A stretch of DNA of 64,000 nt from contig DJWK01000033.1 in NCBI GenBank assembly GCA_002441555.1, positions 56,190-120,189 on the forward strand. Direction: 5' to 3'. Shown here piece after piece: positions 26,324 through 34,672 of this stretch (positions within the stretch are counted from its first letter, which is position 1; every line of letters begins with the position of its first letter). Below the pieces are notes generated by a model. That model ran no database searches. It worked only from the letters and a program-made list of their open reading frames with translations, and was not told the DNA's origin. This DNA is from Thermodesulfobacteriaceae bacterium UBA6232. GTDB lineage: Bacteria; Desulfobacterota; Thermodesulfobacteria; Thermodesulfobacteriales; Thermodesulfobacteriaceae. Position numbers and translations under genes: made by a program.

Positions 26324-27715
26324 ATGAGATATATAAGCACCCGAGGAGGACTTAACCCAATTTCTTTTACAGAAACAGTCTTTGAGGGTCTTGCCCCTGA
26401 TGGAGGCCTTATAATTCCAGAAAAAATACCTGTTGTTTCAGAAGATAAAAGAAGACTTTGGAAGGGGCTAAATTATCTTGAGCTTGCCTTAGAAGTATTT
26501 AAGCTTTTTGTGGATGATATTCCTGAAGGGGAGCTTAAAAATCTCATCCATAAAAGTTATGCAACCTTTCGCCACCCTGAAATTACCCCTCTTGTAAAAG
26601 CAGGAGATATTTATATTTTGGAACTTTTTCACGGTCCAACTTTTGCCTTTAAAGATATTGCCCTTCAATTTTTGGGGAATCTCTTTGAGTATTTGCTTAA
26701 AAAAACAGGGAAAAAAATAAATATTCTTGGTGCAACCTCTGGCGACACTGGAGCTGCTGCTATTTATGGTGTCAAAGGAAAAGAAAATATCGCCATCTTC
26801 ATTTTACATCCCTATAAAAGGGTTTCCCCCATTCAGGCCCTTATGATGACAACAGTTCTTGACCCCAATGTGCATAATTTAGCGATAGAGGGGTCCTTTG
26901 ATGATTGTCAAAGGATTGTAAAGGACCTTTTTATGGACCTTCCCTTTAAAAAGAAATACGGGCTTACAGCCATAAATTCCATAAATTTTGCCCGTATTTT
27001 GGCCCAAATTGTTTATTACATTTACAGTTATTTTCGGGTATGCGAATTTGAAAATGTGGAAGAGGTAAGATTTTCTGTTCCCACTGGAAATTTTGGAAAC
27101 ATTTTTGCAGGATACCTTGCCAAAAGAATTCTCGGTTATGGAATAGAAAGGCTTATTCTTGCAACTAATGAAAACGATATCCTTGCAAGATTTGTAAATT
27201 ATGGAGATTACTCAAGAAGAGAGGTTATTCCCACTATAAGTCCTGCCATGGATATTCAAATTGCAAGCAACTTTGAAAGATATCTATATTATTTGTATGA
27301 AGAAAATCCAGAAAAAACTTCTCTTGCCATGCAGACCTTTTTAAAAGAAGGAAAACTAACTTTTTCTGAAGAGGAAGTAAATAAAGTTCAAAGGGACTTT
27401 CTTTCACGCTCGGTAACCCAGGATGAAACCTACCAAACTATTAATGAATTTTATGAAAAAACTGGCTATCTTCTTGATCCTCATACAGCAGTAGGTGTAA
27501 AAGCAGGCCTTACTTTTAAAAACGAACTTCCCCTGATTTGTTTAGCAACAGCTCATCCTGCCAAATTCCCTGAAGCAGTAGCAAAAGCCATTGGTAAAGA
27601 TTTCAAATTGCCAGAGGAGATTGAGGCCTTAAAAAATAAACCTCAAAAATTTGAGGTTTTACCTGCAGAAAGTGAGGCTGTGCGAAGTTATCTTGAAAAA
27701 AGGGCTATAACTTAA
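26324..27715 (+). CDS. thrC: Threonine synthase
   Basis: 463 residues, long ThrC type. MRYISTRGGLNPISFTE at the start, the PLP lysine in HGPTFAFKDIALQF, the phosphate-binding LGATSGDTGAAAIYG and SINFARILAQIVYY identify it. It converts O-phosphohomoserine to threonine and therefore pairs with lysC at 40486-41715 in aspartate-family amino acid synthesis. GGAGAG precedes the start. The 3' end overlaps the convergent MCP gene by 11 bp. Confidence 0.95.
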   Translation: MRYISTRGGLNPISFTETVFEGLAPDGGLIIPEKIPVVSEDKRRLWKGLNYLELALEVFKLFVDDIPEGELKNLIHKSYATFRHPEITPLVKAGDIYILELFHGPTFAFKDIALQFLGNLFEYLLKKTGKKINILGATSGDTGAAAIYGVKGKENIAIFILHPYKRVSPIQALMMTTVLDPNVHNLAIEGSFDDCQRIVKDLFMDLPFKKKYGLTAINSINFARILAQIVYYIYSYFRVCEFENVEEVRFSVPTGNFGNIFAGYLAKRILGYGIERLILATNENDILARFVNYGDYSRREVIPTISPAMDIQIASNFERYLYYLYEENPEKTSLAMQTFLKEGKLTFSEEEVNKVQRDFLSRSVTQDETYQTINEFYEKTGYLLDPHTAVGVKAGLTFKNELPLICLATAHPAKFPEAVAKAIGKDFKLPEEIEALKNKPQKFEVLPAESEAVRSYLEKRAIT

Positions 27716-29228
27716 ATTTTCCTATCTGTTCATTTAGTTCATTAACAAGTTTTACCAATTCTTGAATCTGTAAGGCTTGAAGTTCCATAAGTTTTTTGAT
27801 CTCCTCAGCAGCCTCATAGTTTCCTTTCGCATCTTCTGCCATAAATTTGGCTGTTTCTCTGGTTTGCTCTATTTGTTCTGCAATATTTCGAATAGCAATA
27901 CTTTGTTCTTCAACAGCTGAAGCAATAGAAGCTGCAAATTCGTTTATTTTATTTATAATCTCAACGACTTCTCCAGTTTCTTTAACGGCTTTTTTGGTTT
28001 CTTCTTGTATCTTGTAAATTCTTTCTGTTACCTCTAAGGTAGCTTCAGAGACCCTTTTGGCAAGTTCCTTTACCTCACTGGCAACTACTGCAAAACCTTT
28101 TCCAGCCTCCCCAGCGCGAGCCGCCTCAATAGAGGCATTTAAGGCTAAAAATTTGGTTTGCTCAGCTATTCCTGAAATCAAATTAATAACCTCAGAAATT
28201 TCTTCAGCAACCTCGTTCAATTCATCCATAACTTTTTTAGTTTCTTCAGCCTTTGATACGGCTTCCTTGGAAATCTTTGAAGCATAGTGAGTATTTTGGC
28301 TTATCTCTTCAATAGCCTTGGTAATTTCAGAGGTAGAGGTTGCACTATCCTCAATAGTTAAACTTATAAGACTTGCCTGTTCCATAAGATGTTGTGATCT
28401 CTGAGAAGTGGTCTCTGTTTTTTCCAAAACCTCCCTCTGAAAATTTTCAAATTCCTTTGTAAAGTGAGAAATCTTTTGCGCATCACTTTTTAATACACCC
28501 AAAAGGCCTCTTAAAGTCTGAGTGATTTTGTTTAAACAGCCAAAGATTCTTCCAAATTCATCAGCCCTTTTAATAGCTATTTCTTGAGTCAAATCACCCT
28601 CGGATATTCTTTCTGTATATTCTTCAACACGCAATAGACTTTCCTTCAGGGTATTCTCTATGGTTCTTAAAGCAAGAAGGATAATCATTCCGAGAGGTAT
28701 TATGGCTAAAATGTAGATAATTTGTAGAATTCTTTTGATTTTCTTATATTCACTTCTCAAATTATGCAATTTATTATTATAATATTTGACTAAGCTTTCA
28801 AGTCCCTCCCATAAAAAGCTTTTGGAAAACTTTTGAAATTCATTGTAATACTCAATAGCTTCCTCAAGATCTTTGGCCTCTTTCATTTTCATTACAATGG
28901 CGTTCATTTTTTCACCTGTTTCCAAAATCTCAGAAATATATATAGAGTTTTTAAGATTTTTTAAAAGCTTAACGCTTTCATCAGGTTTAATAGAACTTAA
29001 ATCCTCGTTTAAAAGGGCTGTCAAAAAATTTACTTTCCACCTTAGGTGCTCTGCTCTGATTTCTTCAACCATTTGATAAGCCCTTTCATATAAATTAACC
29101 TGGGATTGAAGCCTCCATAATAAATATTCCTGAACAAGATAAAAAACTCCCCCGAGAGTTAATATATAAATAACAATTCCCAAAATATAAAGACTTATTT
29201 TTCTTGAAAAACTTAAATCTTTTAACAT
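27705..29228 (-). CDS. Methyl-accepting chemotaxis protein
   Basis: 507 residues. Two membrane helices (about 10-30 and 168-188) enclose a helical sensor of about 140 residues without a Cache signature, probably a four-helix bundle. A HAMP domain follows (LRVEEYTERISEGDLTQEI), then the long cytoplasmic coiled coil with the conserved tip IAEQTKFLALNASIEAARAG. It would signal to CheA/CheW, which are not in the window. The start follows AAGGGGG, and a good sigma70-type promoter lies upstream rather than a sigma28-type one. The ligand is unknown. Confidence 0.93.
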   Translation of the reverse strand: MLKDLSFSRKISLYILGIVIYILTLGGVFYLVQEYLLWRLQSQVNLYERAYQMVEEIRAEHLRWKVNFLTALLNEDLSSIKPDESVKLLKNLKNSIYISEILETGEKMNAIVMKMKEAKDLEEAIEYYNEFQKFSKSFLWEGLESLVKYYNNKLHNLRSEYKKIKRILQIIYILAIIPLGMIILLALRTIENTLKESLLRVEEYTERISEGDLTQEIAIKRADEFGRIFGCLNKITQTLRGLLGVLKSDAQKISHFTKEFENFQREVLEKTETTSQRSQHLMEQASLISLTIEDSATSTSEITKAIEEISQNTHYASKISKEAVSKAEETKKVMDELNEVAEEISEVINLISGIAEQTKFLALNASIEAARAGEAGKGFAVVASEVKELAKRVSEATLEVTERIYKIQEETKKAVKETGEVVEIINKINEFAASIASAVEEQSIAIRNIAEQIEQTRETAKFMAEDAKGNYEAAEEIKKLMELQALQIQELVKLVNELNEQIGKFKL

Positions 29229-29254
29229 ATTTATCCCCCTTATTTAATTGAAAA

Positions 29255-29282
29255 AATATACACAAATTTGCAGCCTTGTCAA
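29255..29282 (-). promoter_or_regulatory. Promoter of the MCP gene
   Basis: On the minus strand, TTGACA (29282-29277), a 16-bp spacer and TATATT (29260-29255; 5 of 6 matches) lie 27 bp before the MCP start. It is one of the best sigma70-type promoters in the window. Confidence 0.65.
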
Positions 29283-29303
29283 TTGAAATTTTATATCTTT
29301 TTC

Positions 29304-29332
29304 TTGACTTTTAGGTTTTTATCCTTTATTTT
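29304..29332 (+). promoter_or_regulatory. Candidate promoter of the HMGL-Cache gene
   Basis: TTGACT (29304-29309), 17-bp spacer and TATTTT (29327-29332), 41 bp before the ATG at 29374, back to back with the MCP promoter. AAGGAGGTG just before the ATG gives a strong ribosome-binding site. Confidence 0.5.
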
Positions 29333-29373
29333 TTATTAAAATCTTTCCCAAAAAGCTCATAAGGAGGTGTTTC

Positions 29374-31173
29374 ATGCTTAAATACAGGCCCAAAAGGGAA
29401 AATTATGCCCTTGTGGAAAAAGAAATTCCTGAATTGTTTAAAGAATTATTCCCCTATACAGAACCACCCAAGATTTATTTTGACGGAAAATATATCCCCC
29501 CACAACCAGCTGAAAACTTTTATATAACTGATACTACCTTTAGGGACGGCCAGCAAGCAAGAACTCCTTATACACCTGAACAAATCGAACAGCTTTATAA
29601 ATTTCTTCATAGACTAAGCGGTCCTAAAGGTATTATAAGAAAAACAGAATTTTTCCTTTATACTGCAAGAGATAGAGAAGCCTTAGAGCGTTGCTTATCT
29701 CTTGGTTATCAATATCCAGAAATTACTGGCTGGATAAGGGCAAGAAAAGAAGATCTTAAATTAGTTAAAGAAGCGGGACTTAAAGAAACGGGAATGTTAA
29801 CTTCCTGTTCGGATTATCACATTTATTTAAAACTGGGGAAAACAAGGAAACAGGCCCTTGAGGATTATCTTGCAGTAGTGAAAGAGGCTTTATCCTACGG
29901 AATTAGACCAAGATGTCATTTTGAAGATGTAACGAGAGCTGATATTTACGGTTTTGTTATTCCCTTTGCTATTGAACTTATGAAACTCAGAGAAGAAAGC
30001 GGAATTGACATAAAAATACGCCTTTGTGACACCCTGGGGGTAGCAGTTCCCTATCCAGAGGCTGTTTTACCCATTAGTGTGCCCAAACTTGTGCGCGCTT
30101 TGATTGAAGAAGCAGGGGTCCCAGGAGAGCTTCTTGAATGGCACGGCCATAACGATTATTACAAATCAGTAATTAATGCCACTTATGCTTGGCTTTATGG
30201 CTGTGCTTATGTTAATACCTCGCTTCTTGGAATAGGAGAAAGGACAGGAAATACCCCCCTTGAAGCCATGGTTTTTGAATATATTGCCCTTAAAGGAACC
30301 GCTGACGGAATGGATACCACTGTTATTACAGAAATTGCCGAATACTATCGTAAAGTTCTACACGAAAAGATCCCTTCAAGACAGCCCTTTGTGGGTGAAG
30401 ACTTTAATGCCACAAGAGCGGGCATCCATATTGATGGTATCATCAAAAATGAAGAAATTTACAATTCCTTTGATTCAAAGAAAGTGCTCAATAAACCCTT
30501 TCAGATTATTATTACTGACAAAAGCGGAACAGCAGGGGTTGCTTACTGGATTAATACCCATTTTGGTCTTACAGGAGATAAGCAGATTGACAAAAAACAC
30601 CCAGCGGTTGTCAAAATTTACAAAAAAATTCTTGAACAATATGAAAAAGGGCGTATCACCTCCATTTCCAATGAAGAAATGCTTGCCCTTACCAAAAAAT
30701 ATCTGCCAGAACTCTTTGAATCCGAGCTTGATCACCTGAGAAATTATGCTATTTCCATCATGAGTAAACTCATTAATGAACTTGTTCAGGAAAAAGAAAT
30801 TATTTCTCTTGAAAAGAAGCAAATCAAACCTGTTTTTGAAAAATTTCTCGATGAACATCCCTATGTTCAGTTTATTTATGTAGTAAATGCTGAAGGAAAG
30901 GCCATTTTTGGTCTTACGAGAGATATGGAACATAAGAAAAAATTTGATAAACTTCTTCAAAAGGAAACCTTTGAAGATAGAGATTGGTTCATCAATCCAC
31001 TAAAAACCGGAAAGATTTTTGTATCAAAATTTTATACTTCAAGAATCACCGGAAGCCTATGTATAACTGTATCAGCTCCTATAAGAAATGCTGAAGATGA
31101 AATTATTGGGGTTCTTGGTATGGACATAAGATTTGAAGACCTTGTAAAGATGGAAAAAGAAGATGAAGAATAA
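29374..31173 (+). CDS. HMGL-family acyl-CoA/oxoacid condensing enzyme fused to a Cache-like domain
   Basis: 599 residues. Residues about 45-400 form a DRE-TIM barrel: TDTTFRDGQQARTPY (catalytic Arg-Asp), WHGHNDYYK (metal His pair) and LGIGERTGNTPLEAM. This pattern fits the 2-isopropylmalate/homocitrate synthase branch that includes Re-citrate synthase, my preferred but unproven assignment. A helical linker follows. Residues about 490-599 look like a PDC/Cache sensor fold: FIYVVNAEGKAIFGLTRD, DRDWFINPLKTGKIFVSK, LCITVSAPIRNAE and GVLGMDIRFEDL. There is no membrane helix, so the sensor-type domain would sit in the cytoplasm and may be an allosteric module. It overlaps the TolB-like gene by 11 nt. 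Confidence 0.8.
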   Translation: MLKYRPKRENYALVEKEIPELFKELFPYTEPPKIYFDGKYIPPQPAENFYITDTTFRDGQQARTPYTPEQIEQLYKFLHRLSGPKGIIRKTEFFLYTARDREALERCLSLGYQYPEITGWIRARKEDLKLVKEAGLKETGMLTSCSDYHIYLKLGKTRKQALEDYLAVVKEALSYGIRPRCHFEDVTRADIYGFVIPFAIELMKLREESGIDIKIRLCDTLGVAVPYPEAVLPISVPKLVRALIEEAGVPGELLEWHGHNDYYKSVINATYAWLYGCAYVNTSLLGIGERTGNTPLEAMVFEYIALKGTADGMDTTVITEIAEYYRKVLHEKIPSRQPFVGEDFNATRAGIHIDGIIKNEEIYNSFDSKKVLNKPFQIIITDKSGTAGVAYWINTHFGLTGDKQIDKKHPAVVKIYKKILEQYEKGRITSISNEEMLALTKKYLPELFESELDHLRNYAISIMSKLINELVQEKEIISLEKKQIKPVFEKFLDEHPYVQFIYVVNAEGKAIFGLTRDMEHKKKFDKLLQKETFEDRDWFINPLKTGKIFVSKFYTSRITGSLCITVSAPIRNAEDEIIGVLGMDIRFEDLVKMEKEDEE

Positions 31174-32377
31174 AATAGTTTTTCTTCTCTTCATCTTCAT
31201 AAGCATAACCATATTAAAAGTTAAGGCTCAGGATAGTGCCGTAATAACAGTTACACCCCAAAGTTTCAGCAAAATCATTATTAGAATACCTCCCTTTGAG
31301 GGTGAAACTGAAGAAGAAGTTTCATCTCTTATTCGTAAACTATTAAATTATCATCTTATTTGTGTAGCCTTAAAAGAGCCACCCCTTAAGGGCTTTAAGG
31401 AAAAATCCTATTATCTTAAGGGTAGGCTAAGTAAAGGAAGCCGTTTCTTCTTTGAGGGTGAACTTATTGATGTTTTTGAAGAAAAACCTATAAAACGTTA
31501 CAAAGCTGAAGCCACCTCCCTTGAAAAACTGGCTTATGCCCTTTCTGATCAAATTATAAGGGATATTTCCCCTTATCAGGGGGTCAGTCAATCAAAACTG
31601 GTTTTTGTTAAAAGAAATAAAAGAGGAGACCATCTTTATATTATGGATTTTTCCAAAAGAAATCTTAAAAGAATTCGTTCAGCAGAGCTAATTCTTTTCC
31701 CCAAATTTTCCCCAAGCGGAAAAAAAATTGCCTATCTCATTTATGAAAAAGGTCACTACAACCTTGAGATTTATCATATTTTGACAGGTGAAGTGGAGAA
31801 ATTTAAGTTGCAGGGCTTAAGTTCTGCACCTATCTGGGCTTTAGATGAAAGGCATCTTTATTTAACCCTTGGGAAGGAAGGAGAGATAAATGTCTATAAA
31901 TTTTCCCTTGAAGAGAAAACTCTAACTCCCCTTACCAAAGGAAAAGGGGTTCATCAAGCAGGAAGTATAAGCCCTGATGAGAGATTCATAGCCTATGTGG
32001 GGGATTCTTCAGGAAATCCCCAGATTTATTTTCTTGATCTTTCCACAAAACAAATAAAAAGAATATCCTTTGAGGGCAAATATAATACTTCCCCAAGATT
32101 TTCTCCCAAAGGAGATAGGCTCTTATATCTCTCTTCTCAAGGTGGTCAAAATCAGCTTGTTATTTATAATTTGAAAACCGGAGAAAAGAAAAAATATTTA
32201 CTTCAAGGAATCAACCTTACGGATCCCTCCTTTTCTCCTACAGGCGATTATTTAATTTTTAAGGCAAAGGGAAAATACGGAAAGGGCCTCTATCTTCTCC
32301 ATTTAGATTCCTTGCTTTATTATTCCTATCTTCCTTTTGAAAATCTTTATTATCCAGATTGGGGGAAATTATATTAA
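31163..32377 (+). CDS. TolB-like beta-propeller protein
   Basis: 404 residues with a signal peptide (KIVFLLFIFISITILKVKA). The N-terminal domain is followed by PD40-type propeller blades: PKFSPSGKKIAYLIYE, GSISPDERFIAYVGD, PRFSPKGDRLLYLSS and PSFSPTGDYLIFKA. This is the architecture of periplasmic TolB, part of the Tol-Pal envelope system; tolA, tolQ, tolR and pal are not adjacent, so the assignment is TolB-like rather than certain. Its ATG lies inside the last codons of the HMGL-Cache gene. Confidence 0.8.
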   Translation: MKNKIVFLLFIFISITILKVKAQDSAVITVTPQSFSKIIIRIPPFEGETEEEVSSLIRKLLNYHLICVALKEPPLKGFKEKSYYLKGRLSKGSRFFFEGELIDVFEEKPIKRYKAEATSLEKLAYALSDQIIRDISPYQGVSQSKLVFVKRNKRGDHLYIMDFSKRNLKRIRSAELILFPKFSPSGKKIAYLIYEKGHYNLEIYHILTGEVEKFKLQGLSSAPIWALDERHLYLTLGKEGEINVYKFSLEEKTLTPLTKGKGVHQAGSISPDERFIAYVGDSSGNPQIYFLDLSTKQIKRISFEGKYNTSPRFSPKGDRLLYLSSQGGQNQLVIYNLKTGEKKKYLLQGINLTDPSFSPTGDYLIFKAKGKYGKGLYLLHLDSLLYYSYLPFENLYYPDWGKLY

Positions 32378-32387
32378 GGGGAAGCCA

Positions 32388-32828
32388 ATGAAACCCATTT
32401 ATGAAAAGGTCAAGGAACATATCAGAAAATACGACAGGCTTTTTGATTTCCTTGAAGCAGAAATTACAGATATGGGAGAGGGTTATGCAGAAGTGGTAAT
32501 GGAAGTGAAAGATAAGCACCTTAATTCTGCAGAGGTTTGTCATGGAGGTGTTATTTTTACGCTTGCTGATCTTGCCTTTGCCCTTGCTTCAAACTCTTAT
32601 GGAACACTAGCCCTTGCCATCCATGTGAGTATTTCTTTTATAAAAGCCGTCAAAGCTGGGGATAAACTTGTTGCAAGGGCCCAAGAATTTAGTAAAGGAA
32701 AAACCTTAGCAACTTATCATGTAACCATTACCAAAAATGACGGCGAAAAGATTGCCTTTTTTGAAGGAATGGTTTTTCGCTTTGAAAAACCCATACTTCC
32801 AGAGGAGGAAAGCCATGCCCATAGTTAA
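32388..32828 (+). CDS. PaaI-family hotdog thioesterase
   Basis: 146 residues from the ATG at 32388, which follows AAGGGGAA; the frame is open further upstream in the tolB-like gene. The hotdog signature NSAEVCHGGVIFTLADLAFALASN and later AIHVSISFIKAVKAGDKLVARA match the PaaI/phenylacetyl-CoA thioesterase group. It probably hydrolyses a small or aromatic acyl-CoA. There are no phenylacetate genes nearby, so a housekeeping thioesterase role is likelier. It overlaps the tautomerase gene by 14 nt. Confidence 0.82.
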   Translation: MKPIYEKVKEHIRKYDRLFDFLEAEITDMGEGYAEVVMEVKDKHLNSAEVCHGGVIFTLADLAFALASNSYGTLALAIHVSISFIKAVKAGDKLVARAQEFSKGKTLATYHVTITKNDGEKIAFFEGMVFRFEKPILPEEESHAHS

Positions 32829-33003
32829 AATTTCTTTATTTTCTGGAAGATCAAGAGAGATTAAAAAGAAAATTGCAGAGGAAATTACTCAAATTCTTGT
32901 TAAAAATCTTCAAATTCCTGAAGAAGCGGTCATCATAATTTTTGAAGATCTTGAAAAGCACAACTTTGCTCAGGCAGGAAAATTAGCAGATGAGAGTTCA
33001 TAA
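32815..33003 (+). CDS. 4-oxalocrotonate tautomerase-family protein
   Basis: 62 residues starting MPIVKISLFSGRS, so Pro would be the N-terminal catalytic residue after Met removal. Length and pattern (RSREIKKKIAEEITQILVKNL, then VIIIFEDLEKHNFAQAGKL in two parts) fit the tautomerase superfamily. The physiological substrate is unknown. GAGGAAAG precedes the ATG. The last 34 bp overlap the convergent fumarase beta-subunit gene. Confidence 0.8.
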   Translation: MPIVKISLFSGRSREIKKKIAEEITQILVKNLQIPEEAVIIIFEDLEKHNFAQAGKLADESS

Positions 33004-33524
33004 AAGTCTCTTCCTTCAGTATCAATTCCCACAATGGCAGGGAAGTCTTCTACTTTTATTCTAAAAAAAGCTTCTGGCCCTAAATCTTCCCAAGCTATGG
33101 GTTCTACTTTTTTGACAAATTGGGATAAATAAGCTCCTGCTCCACCAAAGGTGATAAAATATACAGCTTTATAGAGTTTGTGAAGTTCTTTGACCTTACC
33201 TGAGCGTTTGCCCTTTCCCATAGTTGCGCATATCCCAAGCTTAAAGAAATCCTCTATATATGGATCCATACGGGAAGAAGTAGTAGGGCCACAGGCCCCG
33301 ATTATCTTTCCAGGTGGAGGAGGGGTTGGCCCAACATAATAAATTATTTGATTGGTAAAATCAAAATTAAATCCTTCACTTTTTAAAGCTTCAAGTATTT
33401 TTTTGTGAGTTGCATCTCTTCCGCAAAGAAGCCAGCCAGAAAGGTATACAAATTCCCCTACTTTTAAAGATAAAAGAATTTCTCTATCTTCCAAGGGAAA
33501 GGTTAAAACTCTCTTGGAAGTCAA
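32970..33524 (-). CDS. Class I fumarate hydratase, beta subunit (FumA C-terminal type)
   Basis: 184 residues. VGEFVYLSGWLLCGRDATHK, YYVGPTPPPPGKIIGACGPTTSSRMD and TFGGAGAYL are characteristic of the beta subunit/C-terminal domain of Fe-S fumarases and L(+)-tartrate dehydratases. The alpha subunit that carries the [4Fe-4S] cluster is not in the window, so it is encoded elsewhere. It follows an Rrf2 regulator gene by 15 nt on the same strand. Fumarase is likelier than tartrate dehydratase in this biosynthetic setting, but sequence alone does not decide. Confidence 0.87.
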   Translation of the reverse strand: MTSKRVLTFPLEDREILLSLKVGEFVYLSGWLLCGRDATHKKILEALKSEGFNFDFTNQIIYYVGPTPPPPGKIIGACGPTTSSRMDPYIEDFFKLGICATMGKGKRSGKVKELHKLYKAVYFITFGGAGAYLSQFVKKVEPIAWEDLGPEAFFRIKVEDFPAIVGIDTEGRDFYELSSANFPA

Positions 33525-33539
33525 AGAGACAGCCCTATC

Positions 33540-33995
33540 TTAAAAACATTTCAAAGTAACCGATTCAGCAAACTTTTCCCGCTCAGAGGCACTCATGGTC
33601 TTTATAAGATCACTTAATTTAACATTTTTAAGCATGCACTCTATATAGGAAGCAAGCTTTTTCCAAATGGGATAAGCCACACATTCATCCACTTCCTCAC
33701 ATCCTTCAGCAGGATCAAGGCAGGAAGCCACACATACAGGCCCTTCCAACGGTTCAAGAACATCATAAAGGGTAATTTCCTCAGGAGGCCTTCTCAAAAC
33801 ATAACCTCCACCTGGTCCGCGAGAAGACCTGATTAATCGTGCCTGTCTTAAACGATTGAGAATCTGAGCAAGATAAACCCTTGAAATCTTTTGTTTTTCA
33901 GCAATTTCATCAAGGGTAATGCCATTGGGATAGGCCTTGGCAATTTCATACATAGCCCTTACCGCATATCTACCTTTAGTTGAAAGTCTAAACAT
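33540..33995 (-). CDS. Rrf2-family transcriptional regulator (IscR-like)
   Basis: 151 residues from the ATG at 33995, placed 7 nt after AAGGAGGG; a TTG at 34001 is too close to that site. The winged helix (MFRLSTKGRYAVRAMYEIA, then ISRVYLAQILNRLRQARLI) and three spaced cysteines (VCVASCLDPAEGCEEVDEC region) suggest an Fe-S-binding Rrf2 protein sensing iron-sulfur, redox or NO status. It is upstream of the fumarase beta gene, an Fe-S enzyme subunit, which makes regulation of that gene and autoregulation plausible. Confidence 0.9.
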   Translation of the reverse strand: MFRLSTKGRYAVRAMYEIAKAYPNGITLDEIAEKQKISRVYLAQILNRLRQARLIRSSRGPGGGYVLRRPPEEITLYDVLEPLEGPVCVASCLDPAEGCEEVDECVAYPIWKKLASYIECMLKNVKLSDLIKTMSASEREKFAESVTLKCF

Positions 33996-34306
33996 TTCCA
34001 ATCCCTCCTTTATTTTTTATTTATTTTTATTTTTCATTAAGATAATAAAATTTAAGAAATTATCAAGAGTCATTAAAGTTTTTTTAATTTCTAAAAAATT
34101 TATCACACCTTTTTACCGGTTTGAAGGGTCACAACCTCTTCGTCACGCCTCTTCCTCTTTGAAAATTATTTTTTTAGGAAAATAAAAAGAGAGAGCCTAT
34201 TAGAAACCTTGCTTATAAATTTGAATTCACAATGGCGGTTTATTGTTGTAAAAATTTAAATTTATGCTAATTTAAAAGAGAAATTTTGACGGGGAGGCTT
34301 GAAGAG
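33996..34306. other. Divergent intergenic region between the Rrf2 and Rho_N-like genes
   Basis: 311 bp, very AT-rich, without a coding frame I can support. On the minus strand a candidate rrf2 promoter is TTGATA (34066-34061), 16-bp spacer, TATCTT (34044-34039). The hexamers GATAAT and ATTATC inside it form a short inverted repeat that could be a regulator site. GGGGAGG at 34291-34297 is the ribosome-binding site of the plus-strand gene. The rest has nothing I recognise. Confidence 0.4.
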
Positions 34307-34660
34307 ATGGAAGAAACAAAAGTTGAGGAGACAAGAGAACTTCCCAAACTGGAAAAGAAACTTGAAAAAATGACCATTAAGGAATTAAGGGAGATTGCCC
34401 TCCAAATACCAGAAATAACTGGTGTTCACGGAATGAATAAAGAGGAGCTTATTTCTGCTCTTAAAAAGGTATATGGAATTAAAGAAGAGCCAAGGAAAGT
34501 TGGAGCCTCCATGAGGGAACTTAAAGCCAAGGTGAAAAAATTTAAGGCCCTTGCTGAAGAGGCCAAAAAGAATAAAGATTGGGAAAAATATGAAAGATAT
34601 AGAAAATTAGCAAGTAAGTTTAAAAAGAGAACAAGAAAACTTGCTCGCCTTTCCGCTTAA
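34307..34660 (+). CDS. Lysine-rich protein with Rho N-terminal-like helix-turn-helix module
   Basis: 117 residues from the ATG at 34307 (9 nt after GGGGAGG). An acidic start (EETKVEETRELPKLEKKLE) precedes KMTIKELREIALQIPEI and MNKEELISALKKVYGI, which match the Rho_N/SAP-like helical module found in transcription terminator Rho and other nucleic-acid proteins. The C-terminal 55 residues are basic and helical (KAKVKKFKALAEEAKKNKD, then KLASKFKKRTRKLARL). I infer a small nucleic-acid-binding protein; no family name can be given with confidence. It precedes purC by 12 nt. Confidence 0.7.
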   Translation: MEETKVEETRELPKLEKKLEKMTIKELREIALQIPEITGVHGMNKEELISALKKVYGIKEEPRKVGASMRELKAKVKKFKALAEEAKKNKDWEKYERYRKLASKFKKRTRKLARLSA

Positions 34661-34672
34661 AAGGGACAGCCT

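Noticed and set aside
30260..30739. 159-residue plus-strand frame inside the HMGL-Cache gene
   Set aside because: It is an out-of-frame shadow with no ribosome-binding site and low-complexity Leu/Lys/Pro composition.
34284..34297. TTTTGACGGGGAGG shared with 45668-45681 before ileS
   Set aside because: The shared part is mainly a GGGGAGG ribosome-binding site; two copies at different genes are not enough to claim a regulatory motif.
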